A stretch of DNA of 64,000 bases, from NCBI RefSeq assembly GCF_900129315.1, contig NZ_FQUS01000015.1:62001-126000 (forward strand), in the 5' to 3' direction. Shown here piece after piece: positions 27,864 through 37,713 of this stretch (positions are counted from its first letter, which is position 1; every line of letters begins with the position of its first letter). Both the position numbers and the translations under genes were made by a program. Under the pieces are notes generated by a model. The model was not told the DNA's origin. It saw only the letters and a program-made list of their open reading frames with translations, and did not search any database. Source of the DNA: Fodinibius roseus. Its GTDB lineage: Bacteria > Bacteroidota > Rhodothermia > Balneolales > Balneolaceae.

Positions 27864-29165
27864 ATGAAGCGATTGATGATCATCATAACACTATTATGTC
27901 TGGCAGCCGGGGACGGGCAGGCCCAGCCCGATACCACGGCCGTATCCGACACCTCCTCGGCCCGGGTGGCCATGATTTTGGTCGAGGGCTCTATTTCTCC
28001 GACGGCCACCAACTATATAAACCGTGGAATTGCCAGGGCGAGAGAGCTGCAGGCCGAAGCGCTCATTATTCAATTGGATACGCCGGGCGGTCTGCTGGAA
28101 TCCACCAAAGATATCGTACAGCTGTTCCTGGACTCCGATGATATGCCCATTGTGGTCTATGTGGCTCCAGAAGGGGGGCGGGCGGCCAGTGCCGGTACGT
28201 TTATCACCATGGCTGCCCATATCGCCGCCATGGCCCCGGCCACAACCATCGGAGCGGCTTCTCCGGTGCAGATGGGAGGCGGACAGCAGGATTCGGTAAT
28301 GCAGAAGAAAATATTTAATTATTCGGAAAGCTTTATCGAAAGCGTGGCCAACCGGCGCGACCGGAATGCCGAGTGGGCGAAATCCGCGGTTCGTGACGGG
28401 GAATCCATTACCGCCGCCGAAGCGCTTGAGCTGAATGTTATCGATTTTATCTCCAGTAACCGGGAGGAGGTGCTCGAACAGATAGACGGGCGGGTGATAG
28501 GGGGCGATACCCTGCAAACCCGAAATGCTACCATTGAAGAGATTCCCACGAATCTGGCAGAAAGTCTCCTTAGTTTTATCATGCGTCCCGAAGTCATGCT
28601 CATCCTCACCATGATCGCCATCTACGGGATTATCGGCGAGGTCACGAATCCCGGTGCCATCGTCCCGGGCGTGGCGGGGGTTATCGCGCTGATCCTGGTG
28701 CTGTACGCCTCGGCTTCCATGCCGATCAATATCGCAGGCTTTGCACTCATCGGCCTGGCAATTGTGCTCTTTGTTGCCGAGGCGTTTACCCCGGCCTTCG
28801 GTATCCTGATCGGGGGCGGGGCTGTTGCTTTTTTTCTCGGCGCACTGATGTTGTTTCAGGACTTGCCGCAGTCGATGGAGCTTTCGTGGGCATGGCTCGT
28901 TCCGGCCACGGTACTGACCACCCTCTTTTTTGTCTGGATCGTAACAGAGGGAATCCGGATTCAGTTCTCCGGTAATATTACCGGCAAGGAGTCGATGATC
29001 GGACGCAAGGCGGAGATTGTAGAGCCTATCAAGGGGGGCAGGGGACGCATTTTTATCAGTGGAGAATACTGGAATGCGGTAAGTGATGAGGAAATCGGGG
29101 AGGGGGAGACATGCGAAATTATTGAAATCGATGGCCTGACGGCCAAGGTCAAACGCAGTACGTAA
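27864..29165 (+). CDS. NfeD family membrane-bound ClpP-class serine protease
   Basis: 433 residues, the long NfeD form. Signal peptide (about 1-20), then a ClpP-like domain: LIIQLDTPGGLLEST, the nucleophile region GRAASAGTFITMAAHIAAM, and TIGAASPVQ. About five membrane helices occupy residues 235-370, followed by a C-terminal OB-fold (GKESMIGRKAEIVEPIK). Long NfeD proteins work with stomatin-like slipins, and the slipin gene follows 27 bp downstream. They are thought to act in membrane protein quality control; the substrate is unknown. Confidence 0.94.
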   Translation: MKRLMIIITLLCLAAGDGQAQPDTTAVSDTSSARVAMILVEGSISPTATNYINRGIARARELQAEALIIQLDTPGGLLESTKDIVQLFLDSDDMPIVVYVAPEGGRAASAGTFITMAAHIAAMAPATTIGAASPVQMGGGQQDSVMQKKIFNYSESFIESVANRRDRNAEWAKSAVRDGESITAAEALELNVIDFISSNREEVLEQIDGRVIGGDTLQTRNATIEEIPTNLAESLLSFIMRPEVMLILTMIAIYGIIGEVTNPGAIVPGVAGVIALILVLYASASMPINIAGFALIGLAIVLFVAEAFTPAFGILIGGGAVAFFLGALMLFQDLPQSMELSWAWLVPATVLTTLFFVWIVTEGIRIQFSGNITGKESMIGRKAEIVEPIKGGRGRIFISGEYWNAVSDEEIGEGETCEIIEIDGLTAKVKRST

Positions 29166-29192
29166 TAGAAAACACAAATAAAAAATACTGAT

Positions 29193-30020
29193 ATGGAAAA
29201 CGGAGATGAATTTATCAATTCTCTCACTTGGATCATTACCATCGCAGTGCTGGCAGCTATCCTGCTGCCCCAGATGTTTAAGATCCTCCGGGAGTACGAG
29301 CGGGCTGTTATTTTCCGGCTTGGAAAGTATAAGGGTACCAAGGGACCCGGACTCATTTTTCTTATTCCCTTTATTGATAAGATAGAGCGGGTGGACCTGC
29401 GGGTGCTGACCATTAATGTGGATAAGCAGGAGGTCATTACGAAGGACAATGTGACGGTGAATGTGGATGCCATTACTTTTTTCCGGGTTATCGATGCAGA
29501 AGATGCCGTCATACAGGTAGAGCAATATATCCATGCAACCTCCATGCTGGCTCAAACGACCCTGCGCAGCATTGTGGGACAGGTGGAACTGGATGAACTG
29601 TTGGCCGAGCGCGAAAAAGTGAATAGGAATATTCAGGAAATAATTGACCGGCAGACCGACCCCTGGGGCATTAAGGTGGTCTCGGTGGAGGTTCGTGACG
29701 TGGTCTTGCCTGAAAATATGAAACGAGCAATGGCACGGCAGGCTGAAACCGAGCGTGAGCGTCGCGCCAAGGTGATTAACGCCGAAGGGGAATTCCAGGC
29801 CGCCGAGCGCCTTGTTGAGGCCGCTACCATGATGAAAGAAGCACCGATGGCCCTGCAGCTGCGTTTCCTGCAGACGATGACTGATATCAGCGAGGAGAAT
29901 GCGACCTTTGCGTTTATTCCCCTGCCTATGGAGATGCTGGAAGTCTTTAAAAATATGTCGGGCGTGCAGCTGCCTCCCGGGGTCGGAGGTAACGAAGACG
30001 ATTCCGGCGAGGAATCGTAA
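29193..30020 (+). CDS. Slipin family (SPFH/Band 7) membrane protein
   Basis: 275 residues with one N-terminal membrane helix (about 10-30) and a complete SPFH domain: REYERAVIFRLGKYKGTKGPG, RVDLRVLTINVDKQEVITKDNV and AQTTLRSIVGQVELDELL. A coiled C-terminal part follows (RQAETERERRAKVINAEGE). Cotranscribed with nfeD, its usual partner. Slipins form membrane scaffolds and the short C-terminal peptide may be cut by NfeD. Confidence 0.95.
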   Translation: MENGDEFINSLTWIITIAVLAAILLPQMFKILREYERAVIFRLGKYKGTKGPGLIFLIPFIDKIERVDLRVLTINVDKQEVITKDNVTVNVDAITFFRVIDAEDAVIQVEQYIHATSMLAQTTLRSIVGQVELDELLAEREKVNRNIQEIIDRQTDPWGIKVVSVEVRDVVLPENMKRAMARQAETERERRAKVINAEGEFQAAERLVEAATMMKEAPMALQLRFLQTMTDISEENATFAFIPLPMEMLEVFKNMSGVQLPPGVGGNEDDSGEES

Positions 30021-30037
30021 AAGCGAGCGCTTTTATT
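30019..30037 (+). terminator. Short terminator after nfeD-slipin operon
   Basis: AAAAGC GAGC GCTTTT, 6-bp stem with a T-run, overlapping the slipin stop codon. Confidence 0.45.
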
Positions 30038-30204
30038 AACAATGAGCCCTTGTGCGGGAATAGATCCGCCAGGATTCCAGCGATTGCCGGCTCTTGTCAA
30101 TGTCATTATCAAAACAATACTTTTAGGTTTCGGAAGATACATATTTTATTTGGGAATCTGCCGCATCATGTACTAACAATAATTATTGATCAGTATTTAT
30201 ATTT

Positions 30205-31203
30205 ATGGAAAGACAACGAACTATTCGATGGGGCATATTGAGTACCGCTAAAATCGGGATTGAGAAGGTGATTCCGGCGATGCAGCAGGCTGATCACTGT
30301 GAAATTGTGGCTATTTCATCCCGAAGTGGCGACCGGGCACGGGAGGCCGCCGACCAGCTGGATATCAACCGGGCCGTGGGGTCGTACGAAGAGCTTTTGG
30401 AGCTGCCGGAAGTCGAGGCTGTCTATAACCCGCTTCCCAACCACCTGCATGTGCCCTGGTCGGTAAAAGCACTGGAAGCCGGCAAGCATGTGCTCTGTGA
30501 GAAGCCGATCGGACTCTCTGCGGATGAAGCCGAAAAGCTGCTTTCAGAAACCCGGAAACATCCGGATTTAAAGGTGATGGAAGCCTTTATGTACCGGCAC
30601 CACCCGCGCTGGATCAGGGCAAAAGAACTGGTGGAAAGCGGCATCCTGGGGAAGGTCCGTACCATCCGGTCCTTCTTTTCCTATTACAATGATGACCCTG
30701 AAAATGTACGCAACAAGCCCGATATTGGCGGGGGCGGGCTTATGGATATCGGTTGTTACTGTATCTCCGTACCCCGTTTCCTGTTTGGAGAGGAGCCCGA
30801 GCAGGTTTTCGGAACGAGGGAGATCGATCCCGATCTGGGGATCGACCGGCTCACTTCCGGGGTTATGGAATTTCCCCGGGGGACGGCTACCTTCACCTGT
30901 GCCACCCAGCTGGCACCGCACCAAAGCGTGCGCATTTTTGGGACGGAGGGGAAAATGGAAATCGATATGCCTTTTAATGCTCCCGTTGACCAGCCGACGT
31001 CCATTCACCTGCATACCGGTGAAGAAAGCAGGAAGATCAGCTTTGAGCCGAGCAATCAATATACGGTTCAGGGCGAGCTTTTTTCCAAAGCCATACTCGA
31101 AGATAAAGAAGTGCCTACCGCGCTGGAGGATGCCGTGGCCAATATGAAGGTGATAGAGGCGGTGGTGCGAAGCGATATAGAGGGAGTATGGACTGGGTGT
31201 TGA
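30205..31203 (+). CDS. Gfo/Idh/MocA family NAD(P)-dependent oxidoreductase
   Basis: 332 residues. N-terminal Rossmann domain GILSTAKIGIEKVIPAMQQA, with the family CEKPIGLSADEAEKLL motif near residue 98. C-terminal substrate domain includes YRHHPRWIRAKELV and GGGLMDIGCYCIS. It probably acts on a sugar or polyol; the substrate is not clear from the neighbours. It stands alone between the slipin operon and a convergent membrane protein, with its own terminator. Confidence 0.93.
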   Translation: MERQRTIRWGILSTAKIGIEKVIPAMQQADHCEIVAISSRSGDRAREAADQLDINRAVGSYEELLELPEVEAVYNPLPNHLHVPWSVKALEAGKHVLCEKPIGLSADEAEKLLSETRKHPDLKVMEAFMYRHHPRWIRAKELVESGILGKVRTIRSFFSYYNDDPENVRNKPDIGGGGLMDIGCYCISVPRFLFGEEPEQVFGTREIDPDLGIDRLTSGVMEFPRGTATFTCATQLAPHQSVRIFGTEGKMEIDMPFNAPVDQPTSIHLHTGEESRKISFEPSNQYTVQGELFSKAILEDKEVPTALEDAVANMKVIEAVVRSDIEGVWTGC

Positions 31204-31241
31204 AGTGGTGACCCGTAGAAATCAGGGTATCCCGGCCGATG

Positions 31242-31285
31242 TGTAGTGGCGGGCGAAGCGGGGTACGCCTGCACTACAATTTTTT
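31242..31285 (+). terminator. Rho-independent terminator
   Basis: TGTAGTGGCGGGCG pairs with CGCCTGCACTACA (one bulged G, one G-T) around a 10-nt loop. ATTTTTTC follows. It ends the Gfo/Idh/MocA transcript. Confidence 0.75.
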
Positions 31286-31332
31286 CTTCGCCTTGCTGAA
31301 GTACAAGTTTCCCGGAGAGAAATCCGGGTTAG
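31279..31332. repeat. Dispersed 3'-end motif, copy 2
   Basis: CTTCGCCTTGCTGAAG followed by TTTCCCGGAGAGAAATCCGGG, with a perfect CCCGG/CCGGG stem. It lies between convergent gene ends and overlaps the last codon of the minus-strand gene. Confidence 0.55.
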
Positions 31333-32369
31333 TGGGGCTGTATCGGTTCCGTAAAGATGCGATCCATCAATCGGCCGAGCAGCGCTGCACGACGCTCGAA
31401 GTCGGGCTGAAAGCGGCGAAATCCCGTGACCTGAGTTGAATCCTTGTTAAACTGAAGCTGGTAGTTCCAAACATAGGGTGCCGGCTGATCGGTAAGCCAG
31501 AAGTCCGATCGGCCGAAGCGCAGGTCATGCATAAACAGCTCGCCGCTTGTACCTTTATCGGCCACAAAATAGCCCCGGGAGAACCAGAGCATCCGCTCTA
31601 CGGCAGGTTGTCCCCGGTACGGTTCCAGGAGTTCTTCATGTTGTGTTATCCGGTGAAACCGGATATCGTCCTCACCATCAAAGAAGGAATAAAGCCCGGC
31701 ATAAAGCGTATCCCCTTGTTCGGCATAGCCTGTCCACAAAAAAATATTGAAGGGGGTGGGTGTTGTCATATATTGTTCCGGAGTGATGTTTTTTGCCTCG
31801 AAGTTTCGTTCGAAAACGGCATTTATATGTGACTTGATACCCAGTCCGGCCAGCATATACAGGGTACTGACCGCAATGCCGGTATAATTGGCCCATCGTC
31901 TCACGGGTGACTCTCGTTGAATAAAAAGTGCAGTGAGTACACCGATCATGAGAGGCAGCGTGTAGAAGGGATCGATGATAAAGATCGTATCTAAACTAAA
32001 GAGCCTGTTGCTGAAAGGCTGCAGTATCTGGGTGCCGTAAGTCGTGCAGACGTCAATAAAAACATGTGTAGACAGCGTCCAGAATGCCATCCACGACCAG
32101 TGGCGCCATCCCACCTTCTCCCTGCGGTAGAGCCGGTCGAGCATCCAGCCCAGCAGAACTGCAGCCGCCACGCAGAATACTATCGAATGGGTAATGCCCC
32201 GGTGTAGTGCCAGCGCCTGCATGTTGCTGACAAAAGGTATGGTTAGAATATCAAGGTCGGGTACTATGCCCAAGACGCCCCCCCAGAGAGGAGCCTTGTT
32301 GCCTATCTTTTTGCCCAGTACCGCCTCCCCGACGGCTGCCCCGAGGGTTATCTGTGTTATGGTATCCAT
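31329..32369 (-). CDS. YdjM-type (DUF457) membrane-bound metal-dependent hydrolase
   Basis: 346 residues. The N-terminus carries the family signature: MDTITQITLGAAVGEAVLGK, GVLGIVPDLDIL and HRGITHSIVF, with conserved His and Asp near the membrane. About five membrane helices occupy residues 60-190. A soluble C-terminal domain of about 150 residues follows, longer than in E. coli YdjM. Homologues are predicted metal-dependent hydrolases, some induced by DNA damage. The substrate is unknown. Convergent with the upstream oxidoreductase. Confidence 0.87.
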   Translation of the reverse strand: MDTITQITLGAAVGEAVLGKKIGNKAPLWGGVLGIVPDLDILTIPFVSNMQALALHRGITHSIVFCVAAAVLLGWMLDRLYRREKVGWRHWSWMAFWTLSTHVFIDVCTTYGTQILQPFSNRLFSLDTIFIIDPFYTLPLMIGVLTALFIQRESPVRRWANYTGIAVSTLYMLAGLGIKSHINAVFERNFEAKNITPEQYMTTPTPFNIFLWTGYAEQGDTLYAGLYSFFDGEDDIRFHRITQHEELLEPYRGQPAVERMLWFSRGYFVADKGTSGELFMHDLRFGRSDFWLTDQPAPYVWNYQLQFNKDSTQVTGFRRFQPDFERRAALLGRLMDRIFTEPIQPH

Positions 32370-32646
32370 AGCAGGCCTGAATAGATTCGCAATTGGTTCA
32401 TTATTGGTTGTCCTGGTCCCGGTTTTGGCTGTTCATGGTTATGAGTTGTGCTCACCCGGGTCCCCCGTGCAAATTATACGGGTTGATTCATGGCCATATA
32501 GTTTCCGGTTATGGGGTCTCCGGGAAAGACACAAGGTACCAATCCCACTTCATTCTCCCAACTGTCCGGGGGCAGGGATCAGGACGTTTTTGTTTTCCCT
32601 TCCGGGAGTTTTCATTGATCTGGGACACCGGTTGTGAGGTTATATA
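32370..32646. other. Gap without recognised content
   Basis: Open frames in this part are not protein-like. It contains the upstream region of the DUF457 gene. Confidence 0.3.
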
Positions 32647-32840
32647 AAAAAGAGGACTCCGATCCATTGCTTAATTGGTTAACCTACAATCAAAAACGGT
32701 GGAGTCATTTTATTCAAGCAACATACATTGGAACGGGTGTACGTGCAATGACAAGCGTTATTGAATGGATGAACGAGAAATACGTGTCGTCTCTTTTATT
32801 ACGGGTTGCTCTAAAGGCAAGACCGATGATGAACGGATGA
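32647..32840 (+). pseudogene. Repeat pair copy 2 with relic reading frame
   Basis: The first 80 bp resemble 3912-3990. A frame of about 65 codons runs through (DPLLNWLTYNQKRWSHFIQ, then GTGVRAMTSVIEWMNEKYV). It looks protein-derived but has no recognised family and stops at 32840. A decayed mobile element is the best guess. Confidence 0.35.
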
Positions 32841-33044
32841 TTGTAAAATTACATTAAATAAATTCCGGCGAGACATTATGGGGTCTAAAACTCAATTTTT
32901 CTTCAGAATTATGCCGTTTATTTAATTCTAACAAGATATTACATCTCTTAATGAAGGTTTTGAGTAAAATTCGGCATATATTTCATCCAGGCACTGTTTT
33001 TAATGAGGACTTGGTAAACCATGCCAGTCCCGTGGCAGCCAAGA

Positions 33045-33190
33045 TGCGAACAGGTGGTTTAAACAAGTAGCTAATAGGAAACCCTCCTTGTCGGACGTCC
33101 GGACAGCCGCCCGATATGAGACGGAGCGTAACCTGTAGCGAAGCTACCCACAGTGAGCGGCCTAACAAGGCTCCCTCAGATCGGTCAAAG
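33045..33190 (+). ncRNA. Group II intron-like domain I fragment
   Basis: The stretch starting GCGAACAGGTGG is dense in short stems, including GTAGCGAAGCTAC and CGGACGTCCG. Phrases such as GGAGCGTAACCTGTAGCGAA and GTGAGCGGCCTAACAAGG resemble domain I of bacterial group II introns. No reverse transcriptase or domain V is visible, so it would be a 5' fragment. Recognition is from memory of the family pattern and is uncertain. It lies 50 bp upstream of the RND adaptor gene. Confidence 0.35.
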
Positions 33191-33240
33191 TACCACGCAG
33201 GTATTTGAGAACGTAATCAGAATGTATATACAGACAACGA

Positions 33241-34536
33241 ATGATCTTTTTAAAGGCTGATATTTCCATCCATAATTTACTCCTGACTTTGGCGGCGATG
33301 TTGCTGGTCTCCTGCTATGGCGATTCAAATAGCAGGGAAGAGGGAGCCAATACCGCCTCTATCCCGGCTGTTGAAGCGGTACAGGCGCGCTACGGATCGC
33401 TGCCGCTGTCTGAGCGATTGAGCGGCACCGTGGTCGCCCAGAACCAGGTGCAACTCTATCCCGAGATATCGGGGAAAATCTCGCAGATTCACGTCCAGAC
33501 CGGCGATTCCGTCCAAAAAGGGGAGCCCCTCATCTCACTGGAAGATCGCCAGTACCGGGAGCAGGTCGAGCAAGCCCGTGCGAACGCCCGCATTAACCAG
33601 GCCCGGTTGAAGCAGGCACAGGCGCGTTATAAAGAGCTGGAAGCGCAATACAGGCGTACGAAACAGCTCAGCGATAAAAACCTTTCAAGTGACATGGAGA
33701 TGGAGACCCTGGAGGCCCAGATGTCATCTGCGGAAGCAGATATAGAACTGGCCGAAGCTCAGCTGGAACAATCCGAATCGAGCCTTCAGGAACAACAGGA
33801 GGTGTTGTCGAAGACCGTCATTCGTGCACCCATAAACGGGACCGTGGGACAACGCAACGCAGAAGTAGGCATGCAGGTTGGTCCCAATACCTCCCTTTTT
33901 AAGATTGGTGACTTGAATAATTTGCGGATAGAGGTGGTGTTGACGGATGATATGCTCAACAAAGTACAGATAGGCCAGACCGCCCGCATTTATACCGGGT
34001 CCGCAGCCGGGGGAAACCGTGAAGTTATTGAAGCCAGGCTATCCCGCATTTCACCTTTTCTGAATAATATTACCCGGAGTACCGAAGGTGAAATTGACGT
34101 CGCTGACCGCGACCACAACCTCCGTCCCGGGATGTTCGTACCGGTTGATATTCTCTACGGGGAGAGCCGGCAGGCCACGATCATCCCGACGAGTGCGCTT
34201 TTTACGAATCCCAATACCGGGGAGGAAGGAGTCTATGTTGCTGCTTCGCTGGGCAGCGAAATAGAGCCTGTAGAGCAGGTTGAGGGTGAAAATCTCCCGC
34301 CGCTGACAGAGCCGACCGGGGTGCAGTTTCATCCGGTTGACGTTATTGCCGAAGGCCGGCTGGAAGTGGGCATAGAAGGTATCGAATCCGGAAGCTGGGT
34401 GGTCACGGTGGGACAGGACCTGCTGGTGAGCGGTCCAGGCCAGGCCCGCGTGCGTGCGAGTTCCTGGGATCGTATTTTAGCGCTCCAGGGACTGCAGCGA
34501 CAGGATCTGCTGCAGCGTGTGTTGGATGGAGAATAG
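33241..34536 (+). CDS. RND efflux periplasmic adaptor (membrane fusion) lipoprotein
   Basis: 431 residues. A hydrophobic leader ends in the lipobox MLLVSC near residue 25. The lipoyl half (GSLPLSERLSGTVVAQNQVQ, KISQIHVQTGDSVQKGEPL), a long coiled hairpin (residues about 95-190, rich in Glu, Gln and Ala), the second lipoyl half (VIRAPINGTVGQRNAEVG) and beta-barrel domain are visible. It links the inner-membrane pump encoded 57 bp downstream to an outer-membrane channel. No TolC-like gene is present in the window. Confidence 0.95.
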   Translation: MIFLKADISIHNLLLTLAAMLLVSCYGDSNSREEGANTASIPAVEAVQARYGSLPLSERLSGTVVAQNQVQLYPEISGKISQIHVQTGDSVQKGEPLISLEDRQYREQVEQARANARINQARLKQAQARYKELEAQYRRTKQLSDKNLSSDMEMETLEAQMSSAEADIELAEAQLEQSESSLQEQQEVLSKTVIRAPINGTVGQRNAEVGMQVGPNTSLFKIGDLNNLRIEVVLTDDMLNKVQIGQTARIYTGSAAGGNREVIEARLSRISPFLNNITRSTEGEIDVADRDHNLRPGMFVPVDILYGESRQATIIPTSALFTNPNTGEEGVYVAASLGSEIEPVEQVEGENLPPLTEPTGVQFHPVDVIAEGRLEVGIEGIESGSWVVTVGQDLLVSGPGQARVRASSWDRILALQGLQRQDLLQRVLDGE

Positions 34537-34593
34537 ATCGCTGCGATTTTTCTAATTTATATGATCCACCATGATTGATAAAATAGCACTGTT

Positions 34594-37500
34594 ATGAAGA
34601 TTACTGAAACCGCTGTCAAACGTCCCATTGCCACGACGATGCTATTTCTCATTATTGTCGTCCTTGGCATCATGTCTTTCCGCTACTTGCCGGTGGATCT
34701 GCTGCCGCCGATAGAGTACCCACAACTTAGCGTTGCAACAGATTATCCCAATGTCGGATCCGAGGAGATTGAAAAAATAATAACTGAACGCATTGAAAAT
34801 ACGATTGCGGGTGTACCCGGAGTAGAACGCGTGCGCTCCAGCTCAGAAGAGGGCCAAAGCCGGGTTACACTCGAATTTGCCCAGGGGACAGATATCGATG
34901 TTGCGGCCAACGATATCCGGGCGGCCCTGGACCGTGTCCGGGATGAACTCCCGCCCGAAGCGGAACCGCCCCGGATATGGAAATTCGATCCCAATAACTT
35001 TCCCGTGGTCATTGTGGGGGCAAATTCGGATATGAATCTCCAGGAGCTTACGCAGGTTCTGGAACGCGAAGTGACCCAGCGGTTTGACCAAATTGCAGGG
35101 GTCGGGTCCATTGATATCTGGGGCGGAGTCTATAAGGAAGTACACATAGATATCAAGCGCGACCGGCTCATTGCCAGTGGATTATCCTCTGCCCAGGTAC
35201 AACAGGCAATTGCCAGCGAAAATGTAAACCTGCCGGGGGGGAATGTTAACTCGGGGGTGCAACAGTTATATGTACGCACGCTGGGCGAATACGAGTCCCT
35301 CGATCAAATTTCCAACACCATAATTGCCATGGTGGATGATAAGCCAATTCGCGTTGAGGATGTTGCAGACGTGAAGTGGGGATACGAGGATCTGAATCGG
35401 CTCGTGACTATCAATAAAAAGCCGATGGTCCGATTTGGCATCCGCAAGCAAACGGGCGCCAATACGGTGGCTGTTGCGGAAGAAATCCGGGATGAGATCG
35501 AGCGGGTCAACGCGGAGCGCGACGACATGAGCCTGTTCGTGACGACGGATCAGAGTGAGTTTATTCAAAATTCGATCGACAATGTGCAAAGTTCGGCCGT
35601 CTGGGGGGCGCTCCTGGCGATTGTTGTCTTATATTTGTTCCTGAGAAATGGTTCGTCGACGTTTATTATCGCCGTGTCCATTCCGATTTCCATTATTGCC
35701 ACCTTTGCGCTGCTTTATTTTAACGGTCTGACGCTGAATCAGATGAGTTTTGGGGGACTTGCCCTGGGGGTGGGCCTTATTGTCGATAATGCCATTGTGG
35801 TGCTTGAAAATATTATCAGGCTCCGGGAGGAGCGGGGTAAAGACCTTGAAGCCAGTGCCCTGGTCGGAACGCGCGAAGTGGGCGGGGCCATTGTCGCCTC
35901 CACGATTACCACTTCCGTTATATTTCTGCCGGTGGTGTTCATGCAGACCATCTCGGGCTCGATATTCCAGCAGCTGGCTCTGGTTGTCGTCTTTGCCCTC
36001 GTGTGCTCCCTTTTTGCCGCTCTTACGCTGGTACCGATGCTCTGCAGCAAATTTCTGACGGTCCAGCCTTCCGGTTCCGAGAAAGCCCGGAAAAAAAACT
36101 GGTTCCAGCGAATTTTTGCTGTCATGGAACACAAATATGCAAAGCTGATTGATCAAACGCTCCAGCGGAAACCGATGGTCTTCGGGGTTACGGGCGCTTT
36201 GGTTATAGGATGTGTGCTGCTTATTCCCTTAATTCCGGTTGAACTTGCCCCGCAGTCGGATGCAGATGAAATTGACGTGGATTTTATGATGGCTGAAGGA
36301 ACGAATATTGCCGTGCAAAACGAATACCTGCAAGAACTGGAACAAGTAGTCCGCGCCAATCTGCCCATGGAGGATGTCAGGCATATAACGACCGACGTGC
36401 GCGACGGGCGGGCGGAAGTGGAGATAGCAATGGTTGAAGCCTCCCAGCGTTCGATGAGTACCTCCAGGATTGCCGACCAAATCCGGGAAAATGTGGCCGG
36501 CCTTGTCCCGGGCGGCGATATACGGGTAAGCGCCCAGTCGGGATTATGGATGCTTCGCAGGCTGTTCGGTTCCGGAGGAGGTGAAGAGGTAGAAGTGCAG
36601 CTGAGAGGCTATAACCTGGACCAGGCCAAAACACTGTCCGAAGAAATTAAGCGCCGGATGGAAGAAATCCCGGAAGTGGCTGGAGTCCGTACCGACCGGC
36701 GCGAGGGGCGGCCGGAGCAGAACATGGTCTTTAATCGCGAAAAAATTGCCGATCTTGGCCTTACGGTCCGTGAAGTGGCCCAGGTGATCCAGACCAATGT
36801 GGGGGGAAGCCGGGCCGGAACATACCGCGTAGGCGGAGATGAATTCCCAATCAGGGTCCGCCTGCGGCCGGAAGACCGGCTGAGCACCACCGACCTCGAA
36901 AATATTTCTATCCGCACGCCCGGGGGACAAGTCCTTCCTGTGTCGTCAGTGGTTTCCAAAAGCAAGGGACGGGGACCGACGGACATCAACAGGGTGAACA
37001 GCCAGCGAGTCTCCTATATTTCAGCGAACCTGGAAAGTGGCGTTGTCTTGGGTGAAGCCGTGGAGATGATCCGTGATAAACTTTCCGACATGCAGCTGCC
37101 GGAAGGCTTTTCCATTGTTTACGGCGGAGAATATGAAGAACAGCAGAAGGCCGCAGCTGATTTTCGACTTTCTATTATCATGGCGCTGATCCTTATCTAT
37201 ATGGTAATGGCGGCACAGTTTGAGCGATTCTTTGACCCGCTGGTAGTCATGTTTTCCGTGCCTCTGGCTATTATCGGGGTTATTCCCACGCTGATGATTA
37301 CCGGAACGAGCATCAATATGCAAAGCATGATGGGTATTGTAATGCTTATCGGGATCGTGGTGAACAACGCTATTGTGCTGGTCGACTATATCAACCTGAT
37401 GCGCCGCGAACACCATATGAATATTCGTGAGGCAGTTATTCACTCGGGGAAATTGCGACTTCGCCCCATCCTGATGACCACGCTTACCACGATTTTGGGA

Positions 37501-37713
37501 TTGCTTCCCCTCTCTTTTGGTTTTGGATCAGGAGCCGAACTTCAGGCTTCCCTGGCGCGGGTGGTGATAGGGGGACTCGCAGCATCAACGCTCGTTACCC
37601 TGGTATTTATCCCGGTAGTCTATGTGGCGGCGGAAAATGCACTGGCCAAGGTCAGGGAAAAAAGCTGGTCGCCTTTCAGTAAGAGCGAAACCGTAAAGCC
37701 GGCCAAGGCTTAG
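34594..37713 (+). CDS. RND efflux permease, AcrB/HAE family
   Basis: 1039 residues, full length, with 12 membrane helices and two large periplasmic loops. The N-terminus is typical (KRPIATTMLFLIIVVLGIMSF, PPIEYPQLSVATDYP). The proton-relay helix reads GLIVDNAIVVLENI, with Asp-Asn where E. coli AcrB has Asp-Asp. The helix 10 motif is VVNNAIVLVDYINLMRR. It exports hydrophobic or amphiphilic compounds with the adaptor upstream. The substrate range is unknown. Confidence 0.96.
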   Translation: MKITETAVKRPIATTMLFLIIVVLGIMSFRYLPVDLLPPIEYPQLSVATDYPNVGSEEIEKIITERIENTIAGVPGVERVRSSSEEGQSRVTLEFAQGTDIDVAANDIRAALDRVRDELPPEAEPPRIWKFDPNNFPVVIVGANSDMNLQELTQVLEREVTQRFDQIAGVGSIDIWGGVYKEVHIDIKRDRLIASGLSSAQVQQAIASENVNLPGGNVNSGVQQLYVRTLGEYESLDQISNTIIAMVDDKPIRVEDVADVKWGYEDLNRLVTINKKPMVRFGIRKQTGANTVAVAEEIRDEIERVNAERDDMSLFVTTDQSEFIQNSIDNVQSSAVWGALLAIVVLYLFLRNGSSTFIIAVSIPISIIATFALLYFNGLTLNQMSFGGLALGVGLIVDNAIVVLENIIRLREERGKDLEASALVGTREVGGAIVASTITTSVIFLPVVFMQTISGSIFQQLALVVVFALVCSLFAALTLVPMLCSKFLTVQPSGSEKARKKNWFQRIFAVMEHKYAKLIDQTLQRKPMVFGVTGALVIGCVLLIPLIPVELAPQSDADEIDVDFMMAEGTNIAVQNEYLQELEQVVRANLPMEDVRHITTDVRDGRAEVEIAMVEASQRSMSTSRIADQIRENVAGLVPGGDIRVSAQSGLWMLRRLFGSGGGEEVEVQLRGYNLDQAKTLSEEIKRRMEEIPEVAGVRTDRREGRPEQNMVFNREKIADLGLTVREVAQVIQTNVGGSRAGTYRVGGDEFPIRVRLRPEDRLSTTDLENISIRTPGGQVLPVSSVVSKSKGRGPTDINRVNSQRVSYISANLESGVVLGEAVEMIRDKLSDMQLPEGFSIVYGGEYEEQQKAAADFRLSIIMALILIYMVMAAQFERFFDPLVVMFSVPLAIIGVIPTLMITGTSINMQSMMGIVMLIGIVVNNAIVLVDYINLMRREHHMNIREAVIHSGKLRLRPILMTTLTTILGLLPLSFGFGSGAELQASLARVVIGGLAASTLVTLVFIPVVYVAAENALAKVREKSWSPFSKSETVKPAKA

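Noticed and set aside
27894-29555. 553-codon open frame on the minus strand
   Set aside because: Antisense to nfeD and slipin, which have clear family motifs. Composition is His/Gly/Asp-rich without domain features, as expected for a shadow frame.
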